Below are positions 44,225-55,490 of a stretch of DNA of 64,000 nt, piece after piece. Below the pieces are notes generated by a model that had not been told where the DNA came from, did not search any database, and was given only the letters and a program-made list of their open reading frames with translations. Within the stretch, counting starts at the first letter, position 1; each line of letters opens with the position of its first letter. The translations under genes were made by a program, and so were the position numbers. The DNA is taken from contig NC_090728.1 of the NCBI RefSeq assembly GCF_036898095.1, forward strand, positions 83,614,891 to 83,678,890, read 5' to 3'. Source of the DNA: Palaemon carinicauda. Lineage: Eukaryota > Arthropoda > Malacostraca > Decapoda > Palaemonidae.

Positions 44225-45237
44225 CTGAGCTATGGAAAGGACCAGACGTCGGCACTTTTCAGACTTTTCCACGACTGCTTCATCCACCAGAAGAGTCGAC
44301 AGGAACTTCATAAGTTCTGTTGGAAGGTATTCTGTTGGAAGGAACATCCTCTGAAGAGCAATGCGCAAGTGCAAGGCAACATCCTCAAACTTGTCTCTGG
44401 AACCCAGTCTATATGCATATGTCACTGCTTCCGCAACAGAGATGCTTTTGCTGTACACCAGGTTGAAGGTTATGCATCCCCTGTCCCCAGGTAAAACTTT
44501 TGTGAAAGCGATGCTCTCATTAATTTCGTGTCTTTGAAGTCGGGTCTTCAGCTTGTCACTTCTGAAATCTGGATTTGGAAATCCACAGCGTTCAAGTTCT
44601 TGGACGTATAGGTGGCGGAGTGTTCCAAGTTGCACGACCTCCTTCTGGCCAATAAGTCTCTCACGTATAAAATCCAGAACTTTATTAAGCGAGCTTTGAT
44701 GAGCTTCATGCTTTTCATCATGCTTGTCTTCAGTACTTCTGTTGGCTTGATAACGTAAGTAATTCACATGTCTCAGTTTGAAAGAACTATGACAGGATTT
44801 ATGGAAATGAGCCTCCCTTGCAAATAAATCTTCGCCTGCCAATTTGCTTTGTGATATAAACGATTGTCTCCCATTTCTAGGGCTTGGGATTCAATATGAG
44901 TCCAAGCTTCTTCCTTTCCCTTGAAAGATGCAAACTGGACACAACGTTCAGTCCTTCCAGAAACTTTCGTCTCAAGCTTTCCACAGAAAAGACACTCAGG
45001 TGGAAAAATGTTCTTGGAAGAGGTTGATGATTTACGAGGGGATCGAATTGTTGAAGATTCATCGTCTAGCACAACACATTTCAAACGATCCTGATGTTTG
45101 TTAAAGGCCTGATAGCAACCCCGGTGATAGCCTGTCATTTACAAGTCCAAACCATCAAGACTGTCTGGAATTAACTTACACACAGCTTCCATACGAGCGG
45201 GTGAATCATGTGACTGAAGGAGCCGTTTCTTAAGAAG
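44225..45237 (-). pseudogene. Element L transposase-like gene, first visible exon
   Basis: From the inner edge of the right arm the frame reads NLLKKRLLQSHDSPARMEAV, a TAA at about 45139-45141, then TGYHRGCYQAFNKHQDRL, ECLFCGKLE and, after a 1-nt shift near 44858, AGEDLFAREAHFHKSCHSSF. C-x2-C and H-x3-CH suggest a zinc-binding entry domain. It continues with VVQLGTLRHLYVQELERCGF and VEKSEKCRRLVLSIAQ to the donor at 44224. The true N-terminus is absent: the coding frame is cut where the inverted arm starts. Confidence 0.65.
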
Positions 45238-46121
45238 ATTATGGAGAACAGGCTGACCAAGACAGTGACAATGAAGAAAAACTCAGTGATAATGAAGATT
45301 AGATTAATATGAACATTGAGACTTTTGGCAGTCATGATAATATTGCAAGATAATATATTTTTGGCCTGTGTGTTATAGCAACTCGTTATCAGACATTCTA
45401 TCTATATATATGTGTGTAATGCATATTCTGATAATACCAAGTGAAGATACCAATGGAATTATACATAGACTGTATTTCGGGACTCATTGGAACATATAAG
45501 GCCTTTTCTATAACAGAAAGGCAGAGAAAACAAAGATGTGTCGAACTGGAATTTCACATAAATCTCATTTAAAAAAAAATGATTTTTTCAATATTTTCGT
45601 TTTATTCGTGGAAAGGGTTAATAATGTTACACTCTAGTTAATTAATTTGTTTTAGATTTAAAAACTACCTATTCATGTACACTTTCTCTGAAGCAAAGTA
45701 GAATCTAAAATATTTATTCAGTTAGGTGCAGGACGGTTAACAAATTGGATGTGCCCGAATTTTGACTAGTGCCCCTTTAACGTGACCTTTTGACCCCTGA
45801 GGACGTCATCAAAGTCATGACCGAATAAGTGATGGGTTCTTGTGATAGTGCTGTTCATACCCTTTCCAATGATACCTAGTTTGTACCTGTAATTAATCTA
45901 TTTCTTTACGAAAAGGTCCTTTATATTTCCCCTATCCCTAACTTTTACATCTCAAGAAATCCAAGATGGCAGACAAATAGACGGCTAAACGACCCACATG
46001 GGACAGGTTTTTGAATGGGAACAAAGGGGATTCTGTTCCCAGACACCCCAGGGATTGCAAAAATGCAAGTAATAAAAATGTATCATGGGGGTGCATGGGA
46101 ACCCTGTCTTCCTACTAGACT
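45238..46121 (+). repeat. Element L right inverted arm, carrying a copy of the gene's last exon end
   Basis: Complementary to 41512-42372. Read on the plus strand from 45250 it encodes EQADQDSDNEEKLSDNED followed by a stop, an outward-facing copy of the gene's C-terminus with ~20 bp more than the left-arm copy. Confidence 0.85.
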
Positions 46122-46353
46122 AAGGCAGAAAACGTAACAAGTGACAGACTACGTACAGTAATTTACACACTTAACACATTAACACTTAAACTTTATGAAA
46201 TAAAAAAATGGCAGAAATAATTAACACTTAACATTACGTATGGAAAACTGTAAAATGAAAGAAAAAATTACTTTAACACTTAACGGTAACATAAAACTTA
46301 AAATTGAATTTATTTTTTTTTGCTTTTTTATAACTTTACGTTTTTCTTATTTT

Positions 46354-48210
46354 CTAAATCTCTTCTACTTCTTCATCACTTTCTTTTTTCTGTTTCTTTT
46401 CTTTACTTTCACCTTCTAATTCTTCATCCCTTCTTCTTTTCTGTTTCTTTTCTTCACTTTCACCTTCGTCTTGGCCTACTAATACCGCTGGCCTCTTTAA
46501 TAAGAAACTATCCATTGAAGCTTGTTTCTGCCTACTTTTCAACACATTTCTAAAATGCGTTAGGCAAACGTCATTGCAGTGTTGAAGCGCACGGTTGGTA
46601 TAAACTTTTTCTGGATGTTCCTCCTCGACGTAGTCTGCCATTTTATGGAAACATGCAAGAATTTCCTTGATGTCTGCCGTTTTCAAAGGTGCAACATCCT
46701 CCTCATCACCGCTAGAGAGCTGCTCTTGAAAATCACTCACTTGCATCGTCTCCCACTCCTTCAAGTCGTCCGTTGTCAACTCCTCGTGGTGCTCCTCGAT
46801 AAGTTCATCTATATCTTCCGCGCTAACTTCCAGCCCCATGGACGTACCAAGATGTACGATGTCAGCCACCTCAGACTGCTGAATTGGTTCAGGATCGTCA
46901 ACGATCTCGGCTTCTCCTCCAGGCTTCCCGAACCCCTCAAAGTCTCGTGCAGAGACAGCATCAGGCCACAGCTTCCTCCAAGATGAGTTTAGGGTACGCC
47001 CCGAAACTTCCTGCCAAGCGAGATCGATGAGTTTGAGGCATATCACGATGTTGAAGTGATCTTTCCAAAATTCACGCAGAGTGAGGTTTGTACTCTCTGT
47101 GACTTGGAAACATCTCTTGAAGAGATGCTTCGTGTACAATTTTTTAAAATTAGAAATAACTTGCTGGTCCATGGGCTGGAGGAGAGGGGTGGTGTTAGGC
47201 GGTAGATACAGGACCTTTATGAAGGAATACTCGGCCAGAAGATATTCCTCGAGGCCAGGAGGGTGAGCTGGAGCATTGTCCAACACCAGCAGACATTTCA
47301 TAGGGAGGCGCTTTTCTTCCAAATATTTTCGGACAGTCGGACCGAAGCAGACATTCACCCAATCAATGAATAGTTGCCTCGTTACCCAGGCTTTTGCATT
47401 CGCCTTCCACATCACGGGAAGGTTCTCCTTAATGACTTTGTGGGCTTTGAAGGCTCGGGGATTTTCTGAATGGTACACCAGCAGGGGCTTTATCTTGCAG
47501 TCCCCACTGGCGTTTGCACAAAAAGCAAGGGTAAGCCTGTCCTTCATAGGCTTATGTCCGGGTAGCCTCTTCTCCTCCGCCGTAATGAACGTCCGACGAG
47601 GCATTTTCTTCCAGAAAAGCCCAGTTTCGTCGCAATTGAAAACTTGCTGCGAACTGTAGCCTTCCTGCAGAGTCAACTCGTCGAACGTTTTAACAAAGGC
47701 TTCGGCGGCCTTCGTGTCCGAGCTGGCTGCCTCCCCATGCCGTACCACTGAATGGATGCCAGTCCTTTTCTTGAACTTCTCGAACCACCCACGAGAAGCC
47801 TTGAACTCTGGGGGTTCCTGCTGGGATGTTCCTTCTCCTGCTCCTTCTTCGGCCTGAGCACGCACGAGATCACCGAAAATGGCGGAGGCCTTCTGGCAAA
47901 TTGTAGTCTCAGTGATGGTGTCTCCTGAGATCTCTTTGTCCTTGATCCACACAAGAAGCAGCCTCTCCATCTCGTCATGCACGTGCGTTCTCTTGTTGGA
48001 GAAAATAGTGACGCCCTTAGAAGGTGTTGCTGCTTTGATGGCCGCCTTCTGCTTCAAGATGGTGCCTATCGTAGAAGGATTCCGGCCATACTCCTTGGCG
48101 ATCGCACTTAAACGCATGCCAGACTCGTACTTTTTAACGATTTCAAGTTTCGTCTCCATCGAGAGCATCGTCTTCTTCTTCTTTCCTTCGGCAACATTCT
48201 TGGGACCCAT
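46354..48210 (-). CDS. Tigger/pogo-type transposase, intact ORF
   Basis: 618 codons with ATG at 48210. Domain order: N-terminal psq-type helix-turn-helix (about 15-60, MLSMETKLEIVKKYE and LSAIAKEYGRNPSTIG), CENP-B-type helix-turn-helix (about 75-160, ending RGWFEKFKKRTGI), then DDE_1 catalytic core with Asp194 (FNCDETGLFW), Asp311 (LVLDNAPAHP) and Asp348 (LLQPMDQQV), the last two 36 residues apart. An acidic and Lys-rich tail follows (EEKKQKRRRDEELEGESKEK). The family transposase binds terminal repeats and cuts at TA. No internal stop or shift is seen, so it may be recent, although the element body is disrupted by L. Confidence 0.95.
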   Translation of the reverse strand: MGPKNVAEGKKKKTMLSMETKLEIVKKYESGMRLSAIAKEYGRNPSTIGTILKQKAAIKAATPSKGVTIFSNKRTHVHDEMERLLLVWIKDKEISGDTITETTICQKASAIFGDLVRAQAEEGAGEGTSQQEPPEFKASRGWFEKFKKRTGIHSVVRHGEAASSDTKAAEAFVKTFDELTLQEGYSSQQVFNCDETGLFWKKMPRRTFITAEEKRLPGHKPMKDRLTLAFCANASGDCKIKPLLVYHSENPRAFKAHKVIKENLPVMWKANAKAWVTRQLFIDWVNVCFGPTVRKYLEEKRLPMKCLLVLDNAPAHPPGLEEYLLAEYSFIKVLYLPPNTTPLLQPMDQQVISNFKKLYTKHLFKRCFQVTESTNLTLREFWKDHFNIVICLKLIDLAWQEVSGRTLNSSWRKLWPDAVSARDFEGFGKPGGEAEIVDDPEPIQQSEVADIVHLGTSMGLEVSAEDIDELIEEHHEELTTDDLKEWETMQVSDFQEQLSSGDEEDVAPLKTADIKEILACFHKMADYVEEEHPEKVYTNRALQHCNDVCLTHFRNVLKSRQKQASMDSFLLKRPAVLVGQDEGESEEKKQKRRRDEELEGESKEKKQKKESDEEVEEI

Positions 48211-48731
48211 GGCTAGAGTAATACGTAATATAATACACTACGTAACGTTATATACAGTCTATGTATAGTAAACACTAATACAGTACAGTGCACAGTAACG
48301 AATGTTTATTAACGATAATACGTGGCGTACGAATGTACTGTATATTAACACTAAGTCAAACAAGCGAAAGCACACAATATCTGTTAACGATACCGCGGTC
48401 GGAACGAAAAGATAGAGAGAGAGATGAACGCCCGTGCGTAGGCAAGCTGGGATAGATGCCGACCAATAGGAAAGCAGGATCTTATGGCGTCAGCTAGCGT
48501 CTGAGTAGGGAGATAACCAATGGGTGAGCGGGAGGCTGTAAGTGAGTCTACCCAAGTTCAAAGTCAGGCGGCGCTCGCTTTTTAAAATTACTCTCGGCGA
48601 AGAGTTGGGATCTCGTAAGGTTTTCGTATCCTGAAATTTTATCCGTATCCTGGGGCATAAAAATCTTCGAATCACTTTTCGCATCCTGAATTTTTCGTAA
48701 GCAGAAACATTCGTATCCGGAGGTATCACTG

Positions 48732-49399
<668 letters not shown>

Positions 49400-49403
<4 letters not shown>

Positions 49404-49750
49404 TGGGCTCAAGCCATGTCGTCCTGATGGAAGTTCCTATAGGGTAGCTTCCTAGGGTATATTACAACTACGGCGATATTCCCAGAGAATTTACCTTAAG
49501 GTACCAGAATTCTAACTCCTGGAGCGAGTATCCCTCGTGAAAGGGATATCGCGACATATCAGAGGACGTATTCTAGACACGTCACATGGCAATCTACGAC
49601 CTGAACAGAGATTTCGTCTCGTAAGAGGGAGATTGACGAGATACGAATTCGGGAAAGAAAAAGGGGAGCCGCTCCCAAGGCTTCCCTATCCCCCGATTCG
49701 TATGCGTGCCTGGCGCCAATCCTGGCGCCATCTGCATTCCTTTTTGTGTA
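49400..49750 (+). repeat. D5 left inverted terminal repeat
   Basis: It begins TTTTTGGGCTCAAGCC and ends near GCGCCATCTGCATTCC. Complementary to 57670-58014 with about two to three mismatches seen. Confidence 0.9.
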
Positions 49751-49811
49751 GCTTAACAACTCGGTGTTTTTTCCTGTTTTTCTCGCAAATCTTGGATTTA
49801 TTCAGCTTTTC

Positions 49812-49843
49812 ATGGCTTCTCCGTCTTCGTTGGCCTCGGATAA
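49812..49843 (+). CDS. D5 conserved leader ATG (putative 5' exon)
   Basis: The frame begins MASPSSLASDK and is followed by GTTGAGTATA. Equivalent to the D1, D2 and D3 leaders. Confidence 0.45.
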
Positions 49844-51921
49844 GTTGAGTATAGTGTCTGTTATGTATAAATGTAGGCTCTTGGTAAAATTTTGAGTGAT
49901 TAATAGGATTAATCTTTGATACAAGAGCCGTAGCCTACCAGAGGTGTCCTGGACACTGTCACTCGCTAGGTATAAATTAGTTAGTCAGAGTGACATTCCT
50001 GGTTGTTTTGCTTAATAAATTTTAGCTATTTAGCTTTACATAGGATTTCCTTTCGTGCTTAGTATTATTTGGCGAAGTTTTCGCCATTCTGGCCTACGCT
50101 AGGCCATGTAGCCTAGTCGTTTGGTCCTAGTACTTAATGCATGATTTTGGTTTTTCCGAGTGTAATTAAAATTTTATTGAAGCTTTAGGCTATATTTTAT
50201 ACATTTTAGACTGTGTGGAATATTTCCAAGATTGTATACGTGAGAGTTTCGGTGAATTAGGTAATCGATTCTCTTGGTGCCTAGGCTATTTGCTTATGGA
50301 GCCTTAGTATACTTTATCATACTCCCCGGTTGCTTTCTTTTCTTCAGAGAAGGTATGCAATCCCTTTCCCTCTGTTTAAGCCTTGGGCTTATCCCTAAGT
50401 GGTTTTTTCCGAATTTATTTTCGATAAAACTATACTAGGGTGTTACTGTACCTTCCTGTTCCAGCAAAGTCTGGTTCAAAGAGGGACAGAACAACAGAGT
50501 TTTTAGTCTGAGTCCGTGTTGTCTGGCTTGGGGCAGAGTCCCCCTCGCTGACCTAACACTTACAAAGGGAGCTTAGCTCCCTTAGGTCACTACCGAAGGT
50601 TTCTGTAAGTTATGATTCCTTCTTTTGTGATCGACCAGACTAAGTCCTGTTGCTGTTCTTGGGGGAGGATAAAATCTTCCCTTGGGAGTAGCAACGCCTT
50701 CCTTGCTTTGGTGCTCTGGAAGCTGGCAAGTATTGCTGGCCCTTTCCCTTAGATCTCCCTTAGGCTAAGACAAAGTTCTTGGCTGCGGGTGATCTGTCAC
50801 TTAAGCAAGGTTGGCAGGACCCTCTTGTCCCTTCCCCCTCTATCTCCGTAATGGCCTAGCCATTACTGTACTGTACCTTGCCGGCCGGCAGAGCTGGCCG
50901 GCAGGGGTATTACTGTACTGTACGTCATTCTACTTCTGGACCTAGTATAGGTTGGGATGTGGAATTGACTAAGCCCATTGCCGGGCGGCAGAGATGCTGG
51001 CCGGCAAGGGTCTTATGTTTTCGAGTGCTGCCCGGACCTCTCTTGGTCCCTCATCCATGCCTGCCGGCAGAGCCGGACGGCATTGGTCAAGGAAGCCTGA
51101 ATTAAGTTTCTCCCCTTCCTTTTATGCACTCTTTCGGTTGCCGGGCTTGGGGGGTTGTGTACACTCTTTCCCGGCATCCATTCTATTTTCTTCTAGTGCT
51201 GTACCTCATAGGCCGGCAGCCGGGCAGGTGTAGTCTTCTGGTTCTTTTGCTGCCGGCTGGCATCGGTCTTGTACCTTTGCCGGCCGGCTTATGTCAGTCC
51301 TTGTCTGCCGGTCACCAAGAGTGTGGCCGGCAGCTGGGTACTACCTTGTGTAGTTGCTGGCCGGCAGTCATTGCCGGCCAACACTGGCTGTTGCTGGCCG
51401 GCAGCTGCTGCCGCCGGCACAGGCATTTGAACCAGAGTGCTGCCGCCCTATAGCTGTTAAGTAGTATACTTTAAAGCTAGTTGTGGTGTGTGCCGGCCGG
51501 CAAAGGCAGGCCGGCACACATCCTCCTATACTGTACTAGTATTCTTCTGTATAGCATATACAGTAAGAAGAAAACTATAGTAAAGGTTTAGGTACAGCAC
51601 TGTATCTTCTAACACTATTGTGTTTTCTTGCACAGCCCTTTGCTGTTGCCCTAAGACAGGAAGCAGAGTTCTTCCCTGTCTATTATCCAGGATTTTAAAA
51701 TCATTGCCTAGGTGTGAGCTCCACCTGTTTCCTCTGGAAACCTTGCATTGGTTACTCTAGTAGAGATAAACCATTTTGATTTTATTATCTGGAAGGCTGC
51801 AACAATGGGTTGTGAGGGAAACACAAGTGTGTGTCTTTCCTTTCTGAATGTTATGCTATACTATGCATATCCAGTGATACATAGTTCACTTGATACTCAT
51901 GGAAATTTCTTCTCTTTACAG
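49844..51921 (+). other. D5 5' intron-like region
   Basis: About 2.1 kb ending in TTCTTCTCTTTACAG. It holds the GCCGGC cluster (50878-51520); no other gene is seen. Confidence 0.55.
50878..51520 (+). repeat. GCCGGC palindrome cluster in D5 intron
   Basis: Roughly twenty occurrences of GCCGGC or GGCCGGCA, many as the palindrome TGCCGGCCGGCA or spaced inverted pairs (GCCGGCCGGCAAAGGCAGGC, 51493 region). It is a GC island in AT-rich surroundings. Confidence 0.8.
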
Positions 51922-52095
51922 AAGGACACTCCGAAGTGGGGAAGTGCTTTCTGCAATGTCAGCAGCAAGAACCTCTGCGGACATGAGTTTTGTAGGAGAC
52001 ACGCAGCATACGCTGTCTCCAAGGATGATCTCCGGTATTGGGACCCTCAGGTATGTACTGTGTGCACTAACCTGATTAATGAGACATTTAAATAG
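51922..52095 (+). CDS. D5 gag Cys/His exon
   Basis: In phase with the acceptor at 51921: DTPKWGSAFCNVSS, LCGHEFCRRHAAYA and YWDPQVCTVCTNL, the best preserved version of the shared module. The frame hits TAG shortly after, and the conserved KLRTWVRGFQKN block resumes from 52101 in another frame, either through a lost intron or an indel. Confidence 0.6.
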   Translation, partial: KDTPKWGSAFCNVSSKNLCGHEFCRRHAAYAVSKDDLRYWDPQVCTVCTNLINETFK

Positions 52096-52100
52096 CTAGG

Positions 52101-53760
52101 AAGAAGCTTCGTACCTGGGTAAGGGGCTTCCAAAAGAACACTTCTGGCCCTTATCTTCCAAGTGAGAAGATGAGGGCGTATCTTTTCCCTAAGGCATCAG
52201 CTGATGCAGTGATTCCCCAGCCTCAAGAGGAGATCCCCTAAGTTCAGATCCAGGTGGATGCTGAAGTCGCGGTCGCGATGCAAGACATCCAGCTAAATGA
52301 CAGGATATCTGATGTGGACGGGTGTCAGGAGGAAGACCTCCTTGCAGAAGCCCAGGATGAAGTTCAAGCCCCTCTACATCGGCCGGTCTCCCAGTAGAGC
52401 TGGGACAGGCCCTCTCTTCTATTGTTGGAATGATCCAACAAATGCAGAAGGAGAATCAGGAGAAGGCGGCTGCAATGGAACTGCGAATGCAGTGCCTTGC
52501 AGAATCACATGGGCCCCAGAAAAAGCACAATGTGAAAGACCTTCCCTTGTGCTCAGATGCTAACCCATGGAGGTATGCTGAGCACATGCTGATGACGACT
52601 GGAAAGATCGTCATCTCGGATAAGCTGGGCTCAGTTCCCCTGGAGGGTGGAATTCTGGCCCAGCAAGGCATCATATCCGGACTGTTATGTCCGGCTGAGG
52701 AAGGAACCAGCTTCAAAGGAGGAGGCAGAGCCGAAGGAAGTCATAGTGATGGACCATGCTAAGGCTCAAGCTCTGCTTTCATCCTCGATGAAAGAGAGGG
52801 GCTTCTCTAACTCAAAGGTAGCTGCATTGAATAGGAAGCTCCCTTCCTTTGTGTCCTCGCCTACTAGAGCCTTCCCCCTTTTACAGAAAGGGTTTCTGGC
52901 TGTACTAAAGCAATCGAGGCCGGCAAGTCTTGCCCCTCCCTAGAGGAGTGTAAACCCTTGTCGCTGGCCCTGCCTATGGACCACAAAGACTGGAAGGACG
53001 TCCATCTTACGTTCTCAGTGGGAAAGTTGGAGGCTGATACTGCCGGACGTCAGTTCGGCAAGGACCTCCCTAAGCTTTCTGACTTTCTTTTGCGAAGTGA
53101 GTTCGATACAAAAGAAAGACTGACTGCCTCAATGTCTCTTCAGACTACTCTCGAGACGATGGCAAGTGACCCCAAGGTCCATGAAATGTTCATGGTAGTG
53201 GCCAAGCCTCATCTGGCCACAGTGACGAAGGACCTTTATGGCTTCGTCAAGGCAAGGAGACCTTGTAGGGAGTTCGTGTTTACCTTGGCTACGGTGAGGC
53301 ACGAGCTAAAGAAACTAATCTCCTTCAACATTTGGGGAAAAGACCTTTTTCCCTACCGACTTGGTCAAAGAAGTTTTTGATAAAGCCGCCTTGGAGAATA
53401 GAAACCTTCTCCAGAAGTGGGGCCTGGCTATCAAAAGAAAGTCTTCCCCGGATGAGGGTCCTCAACCAAAGAGGAAGACTATGAGGACTAGGCTACCGTC
53501 TCGGCCAGCCAAGCCTCTTAGACAGCAACAGCAACTGCAATTGCCATTGCCCCCAGTGCCCCAGATAGTGGCACAAACCCCGACCACCTTTCAGGGGTAC
53601 CCCAGGCCGTGTCGACACAGTCAACGTCATTCACCCCAGCGTTCGAAGGGCAGTCTACTTCCTTTCGAGCAAAGCCTAGAGGAGCAGCCAGAGGCTCGTC
53701 TAGATGCCCCTCAAGGGGAAGGGGATTCAGGGGTGGTCCTGGTCAGGAAGGCAAGACCTC
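52101..53760 (+). pseudogene. D5 gag-like gene
   Basis: Fragments in several frames: KKLRTWVRGFQKN (52101), KDLPLCSDANPWRYAEHM (52540), SYPDCYVRLRKEPASKEE (52670), KDWKDVHLTFSVGKLEADTA (52985), ATVRHELKKLISFNIWGKDL (53290) and KRKSSPDEGPQPKRK (53435), ending in a basic Arg/Pro/Gln-rich tail. At least four frame breaks. Confidence 0.8.
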
Positions 53761-55490
53761 AGGACGGCAGTCCAAGTGAGGTGATACCGGTAGGAGGGAG
53801 ACTTCTGAAATTTCGGGATCGGTGGACCTTCGATCCCTGGGCCCACAGCCTACTCAAGAATGGACTGGGCGGGAGCTGGTACAGCACTCCACCCCCGTAC
53901 CTTCGGTTTTTCCAACACTCCACCCCCGTTATGGAGGAGTACGTTCAAGAACGGTTGGAGAAAAAGGGTGAAGCCCATCAATTTCTAAGGGAGGCTGTTT
54001 TGTGTTCCCAAGAAAGACTCGGAAAAGCTCAGAGTCATTCTGGACTTGTCGCCACTTAACAAGTTCATAGTGAATTGCAAATTCAAAATGCTAACACTGC
54101 AACACATAAGAACCTTACTGCCCAAGAGGGCATATTCCGTCTCTATAGACTTGTCAGACGCCTACTGGCACATTCCAATTAGCCATCGACTCTCCCCCTA
54201 CCTAGGGTTCAGGCTACAACGAAGACTATACGCCTTCGGAGCCATGCCATTCGGGCTAAACATAGCCCCAAGGATTTTTACGAAGCTTGCGAGCGTAGCT
54301 CTCAAACAATTTCGCCTAAAGGGAATTCAGGTAGTAGCCTACCTGGACGACTGGTTGGTGTGGGCAGCATCCGAGACAGAATGCTTGCAAGCTTCCAGTC
54401 AAGTGATCCAGTTCCTAGAGTACCTAGGCTTCAAGATCAACAGAAAAAGTCTCGACTTTCTCCATCTCAAAAGTTCCAGTGGCTAAGATCCACTGGGACC
54501 TTTTGTCACACCGTTTCTCCACCCCGGCGAAGAAAAGGAAGGAGATAGCGGGCTCTGTCAAGAGACTTCAAGATTCCGAAAGGATATCAAGACACGAGCA
54601 GGAGAGAGTACTGCGCTCTCTCCAGTTTGCTTCGGTGACAGACCCAGTGCTAAGAGCACAGCTAAAGGATGCAATCGGAGTTTGGAGAAGTTATGCATCA
54701 AACGCGTGAAGAGATCTGAGAAGACCAGCCGCTTCGGCTAAGTACTCTTCTCAGGCCTTGGTCCCAAGCCAGACATCTAAAGAAGTCAGGTTCTTCTTCA
54801 GCCACCTCCCCCGTCGGTGACGATTCACTCAGACGCCTCAAAGGAGGGATGGGGAGGTCACTCTCATCGGAAAAAAGTCCAGGAGACTTGGTCCAGGCTA
54901 TTCAAGACCTTTCTCATAAAACTTTCTAGAAGCTAGGGCAGTGCTCCTTACCTTAAAGAAAGTCTCCCCGCGTCATTCGTTCCACATAAAGTGGTAATAG
55001 ACAGCGAGGTAGTTGTAAGATACTTGAATCGACAAGGATCGAGGCCACCACCTCTCAACCAGGTGATGTTGGCCGTCTTCCGATTGGCGGAAAAGAAGAA
55101 GTGGTACCTGTCGGCAGTTCACCTTCAAGAAGTCTGCAATGTGACAGCGGACGCTCTATCCAGGTTCACACCGATAGAGTCGGAATGGTCCTTAGACGCA
55201 GGATCATTCTCCTTCATTCTGAATCAGTCCCAGAACTGCAGATAGACCTCTTTGCGACAAAAGACAACAAGAAGTTGCCCCTGTACGTGCCCCGTACGAG
55301 GACCCCTTAGCGGAAGCAGTGGACGCGATGTCCCTCGACTGGAACAGATGGTCCAAGATTTATCTGTTCCCTCCTCACAACCTTCTGTTGAGGGTCCTCA
55401 ACAAACTGAGATCCTTCAAAGGGTAGCGGCAATAGTGGCCCACAAGTGGCCGAACAGCGTGTGGTTCCTCCTGGCATTGGAACTGTAGCT
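53760..55490 (+). pseudogene. D5 RT-RNase H-methyltransferase-like region
   Basis: It starts with VIPVGGRLLKFRDRWTFDPW (53780). RT motifs: SIDLSDAYWHIP, GAMPFGLNIAPRIF and AYLDDWLVW within 54046-54486, then REQERVLRSLQFASV-like sequence at 54600. RNase H begins IHSDASKEGWGGH (54819) and ends VTADALSRFTPIESEW (55190). The methyltransferase-like blocks IDLFATKDNKKLPLY and IVAHKWPNSVWFLL are in different frames. Several indels. Confidence 0.85.

Larger units (their letters stand above)
41512..46121 (-). mobile_element. Unclassified DNA transposon L with ~0.87-kb inverted arms
   Basis: The element is 4.6 kb inserted in the 3' non-coding part of the Tigger element. The outermost sequence is TAGTCTAGTAGGAAGAYAGG in inverted orientation at both ends; the flanking AAGG (41508-41511 and 46122-46125) looks like a 4-bp target duplication. 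Inverted arms occupy 41512-42372 and 45238-46121. Between them lies one decayed, intron-containing gene on the minus strand. I do not recognise the family with confidence. The gene's Cys/His entry region and a Gly/Phe-His block suggest a transposase-type protein. Confidence 0.8.
40985..48731 (-). mobile_element. Tigger/pogo-type DNA transposon, interrupted by element L
   Basis: The termini CAGTGATGCCTCAGGATA (left) and the inverted CAGTGATACCTCCGGATA (right) are flanked by TA on both sides, in a TA microsatellite. Further internal copies of the CGTATCCTGA-type sequence occur near both ends. Removing L (41512-46121) leaves about 3.1 kb with one intact transposase ORF. Confidence 0.9.
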
